Of a stretch of DNA of 7,196 nucleotides, positions 5,797 to 7,196 are shown one piece after another. Numbering within the stretch: the stretch's first letter is position 1; the number at the start of each line of letters is the position of its first letter. This stretch comes from JBDTMT01 sp039934135. Lineage in GTDB: Bacteria > Desulfobacterota > Binatia > HRBIN30 > CADEER01. Location: the NCBI GenBank assembly GCA_039934135.1, contig JBDTMT010000322.1, positions 1-7,196 of the forward strand. Direction: 5' to 3'. A program made the position numbers and the translations under genes. The notes under the pieces were generated by a model. The model was not told where the DNA came from, ran no database searches, and saw nothing but the letters and a program-made list of their open reading frames with translations.

Positions 5797-7196
5797 TCAT
5801 TCCGCCATCTGGGCGATGCGCGTGTCTTCGCGAAACACGCGCTGCAGCTGCTGGCCGACCGCTTGCGTCGCCTGGCGGTCGTTGAGGTTGCCGATCACCA
5901 CGCGCCACACGCCGTTGCCGCGCCCAAAGTCGGCGCGGCCGACGCGCGTTTCGAAGCCGTGGCGCTTCAGCGCCTTGCCGATCTCGCGCGCCTGTCCCTC
6001 GTTCTGCGTCGACAGCAAGAGCAGCGCGTAGCGTCCGTCCGGCTGCTGCAAGACCGCCAGCCCCTCGTCGAGCTGCGGCAAGCGCAGCTCCTGACCGACG
6101 CCGATCACATCGATGTTGCGGATCGACGGATTGGCCATCTTCATCAGGTCCAGCACGGTTGGGCTGGCCTGGCCGTAGGTGTCACTGGCGATCTGCGACA
6201 CCGAATCACCGGGCTTCACCTTGACGTGCTGGTAGGTCGGCAACACCAGCTTGAGATCCGTCACCGACTCGACTCCCGGCGTCGGCAACACGGTCGGCGC
6301 CATTGCCACGTCGATCGGCGGCTCGGCGAGTTCCATTCGCTGCGTCGGAGCCTGCGCGGCCGCCAGCGGCGCAACCGCCGGCACCGAGGCCGGCGCCGCA
6401 GCCAGCGAGGCCACAGCCGGCGCAGCCGGGGCGACTGCTTGCGGCGCGACTGCTGGCTGTGCGGCGGCTTGTGGCGCGACTGCCTGTGGCGCGACGACGG
6501 CCGCGGGCGCCACGACCGAGGCGGGGGCCGGCGCCAGCGGCGCGGCGCGATCGTCGGCCGGTGCCGGAGGAACGGCGAGAGGCGGGGCCGCCACCGGGAC
6601 AGGCGGCGCCGCAGCTGCGGGCGGATCATCCGTATTGGCGAACTGCGGACCGATGGGCGCGTGCGGCGTTGCGGCGGCAACCGGCTCGACCGCAGGCGCC
6701 GGCGGCTCTGCGGCGCCCGCTGCGTCCGCGTTCTGCGCGGCGCCGCCAGCGGCGGGCACTGCCGCCACGCGACCTGCCGGATCCTGGCGACTTCCGGGCT
6801 CGACCACTTCCAGAGGCGCGCGCGGGGCCGCGCCGCGTTCGGTGTGCGAATCCTTGCGCAGTAGACTCCGGCCCACCGACAGTAGCCCGATGATCAACGC
6901 CGCGCCCACCACCCCGACGACGCCCAGCCGCGACATACGGCGGCTGCGCGGCGCCGCGGCGATGGCGATCGGCGCGGGTGCATCGACCGCTGCCGGCGCG
7001 CCGTCGCGCGTCTCGATGGTCAGCAAATCCGCCGCCGCCTCGTTCACCACGTCGGCGCCAATGCGCTTCTTCCCAAGCGCGTAGCCGATGACGAGCGCAT
7101 TGTCGCAGACGATGTTGACGAGACGCGGGATGCCAGTCGAAATCTCGTAGATGCGCTCTTCCGCGTCGCGCGAGAACAGCTTCGGATCGGCCGCGC
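5797..7196 (-). CDS. ExeA-type AAA+ ATPase fused to membrane helix, Ala/Pro linker, LysM and SPOR-like domains (C-terminal part)
   Basis: The frame is open to the window edge. The GTG at 7050 is internal, because 48 upstream codons continue the same protein. They read LFSRDAEERIYEISTGIPRL, VNIVCDNALVIGYALGKKRI, then GADVVNEAAADL, the last helices of an ExeA/GspA-type AAA+ domain with the sensor-2 GIPR-VN motif. The Walker motifs lie outside the window. Counting from the Val at 7050, a basic stretch RSRRMSR (35-41) precedes one membrane helix (about 43-59). An Ala/Pro-rich linker runs from about 70 to 270. A LysM domain follows at about 275-325 (VKPGDSVSQIASDTYG to VGQELRLP), then a SPOR-like domain (about 338-415) with YALLLLST and VWRVVIGNLNDRQA. 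The topology implied is cytoplasmic ATPase and periplasmic peptidoglycan binding, as in ExeA and DamX-like proteins. Related ATPases occur in XrtA/PEP-CTERM polysaccharide clusters. The role here, perhaps placing export machinery at the cell wall, is inference. Confidence 0.88.
   Translation of the reverse strand, partial: AADPKLFSRDAEERIYEISTGIPRLVNIVCDNALVIGYALGKKRIGADVVNEAAADLLTIETRDGAPAAVDAPAPIAIAAAPRSRRMSRLGVVGVVGAALIIGLLSVGRSLLRKDSHTERGAAPRAPLEVVEPGSRQDPAGRVAAVPAAGGAAQNADAAGAAEPPAPAVEPVAAATPHAPIGPQFANTDDPPAAAAPPVPVAAPPLAVPPAPADDRAAPLAPAPASVVAPAAVVAPQAVAPQAAAQPAVAPQAVAPAAPAVASLAAAPASVPAVAPLAAAQAPTQRMELAEPPIDVAMAPTVLPTPGVESVTDLKLVLPTYQHVKVKPGDSVSQIASDTYGQASPTVLDLMKMANPSIRNIDVIGVGQELRLPQLDEGLAVLQQPDGRYALLLLSTQNEGQAREIGKALKRHGFETRVGRADFGRGNGVWRVVIGNLNDRQATQAVGQQLQRVFREDTRIAQMAE
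6427..6495 (-). repeat. Imperfect VAPQA-coding repeats in the linker
   Basis: Within the Ala/Pro linker, residues 186-208 (counted from the Val at 7050) contain three V-A-P-Q-A units and a degenerate A-A-Q-P-A, then V-A-P. The DNA shows near-identical 12-15-base units of the form GTCGCGCCACAR-GC on the minus strand. Such short tandem units expand and shrink by slippage, so linker length probably varies between relatives. Confidence 0.6.

Noticed and set aside
5683..6864. 393-codon plus-strand open frame with a long Arg/Gly tract
   Set aside because: The tract is the antisense reading of the Ala/Pro linker of the ATPase fusion. No domain is seen.
6251..7084. 277-codon plus-strand frame rich in Ala/Gly/Thr, superficially like a repetitive surface protein
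   Set aside because: It mirrors the Ala/Pro linker in the opposite strand, with no signal peptide or family motif. The minus frame has AAA+, LysM and SPOR-like evidence on both sides.
1..7196. tRNA, rRNA, CRISPR array, insertion sequence or attachment site
   Set aside because: I saw no clover-leaf pattern, spaced direct repeats, transposase motifs or terminal repeats. Nearly all of the window is explained by the minus-strand genes.

Overview
The window is GC-rich DNA from a Gram-negative bacterium. Every gene I can support lies on the minus strand, so the locus reads from high to low coordinates. The Gram-negative call rests on an outer-membrane-type polysaccharide export lipoprotein (lipobox ending L-V-G-C) and on a membrane protein with LysM and SPOR-like domains suited to the periplasm. 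The high GC, the Ala/Pro-rich linker and the gene mix would fit a delta-proteobacterial, myxobacterial or Binatota-like genome. That placement is a guess, because nothing here is a taxonomic marker.

Layout in transcription order. (1) 7196-5797: the C-terminal end of an ExeA-type AAA+ ATPase, then one membrane helix, a long Ala/Pro linker, a LysM domain and a SPOR-like domain. Its N-terminus, including the Walker motifs, is outside the window. (2) 5789-5283: a NusG/RfaH-type specialised antiterminator. (3) 5282-5073: a 210-base non-coding leader holding a perfect 9-bp inverted repeat. (4) 5072-3171: a five-helix membrane enzyme with an extracytoplasmic sulfatase-fold domain that has Thr at the position of the sulfatase Cys/Ser. 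(5) 3193-1541: a soluble alkaline-phosphatase-superfamily enzyme with a full set of phosphodiesterase-type metal ligands. (6) 1544 to about 393: a GT4-type glycosyltransferase. (7) 329 to beyond base 1: a Wza-like polysaccharide export lipoprotein, truncated by the window edge.

Genes 4-6 overlap one another (23 bases, then ATGA), so they are almost certainly cotranscribed and translationally coupled. Together the genes look like part of an exopolysaccharide locus. The glycosyltransferase builds the glycan, the export lipoprotein carries it across the outer membrane, and the NusG-like factor probably lets polymerase read the long operon. The two phosphatase-superfamily enzymes may add, move or remove phosphoryl groups. 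ExeA-type ATPases also accompany XrtA/PEP-CTERM polysaccharide clusters, so such a cluster is possible, but no exosortase is visible here.

The most unusual points are these. The glycosyltransferase frame has no stop and runs into the export lipoprotein, with a tandem TAA-TAG one frame away exactly where a 384-residue enzyme should end. The supposed sulfatase has the layout of LtaS/EptA-type phosphotransferases. A hairpin-bearing leader follows the antiterminator gene directly.
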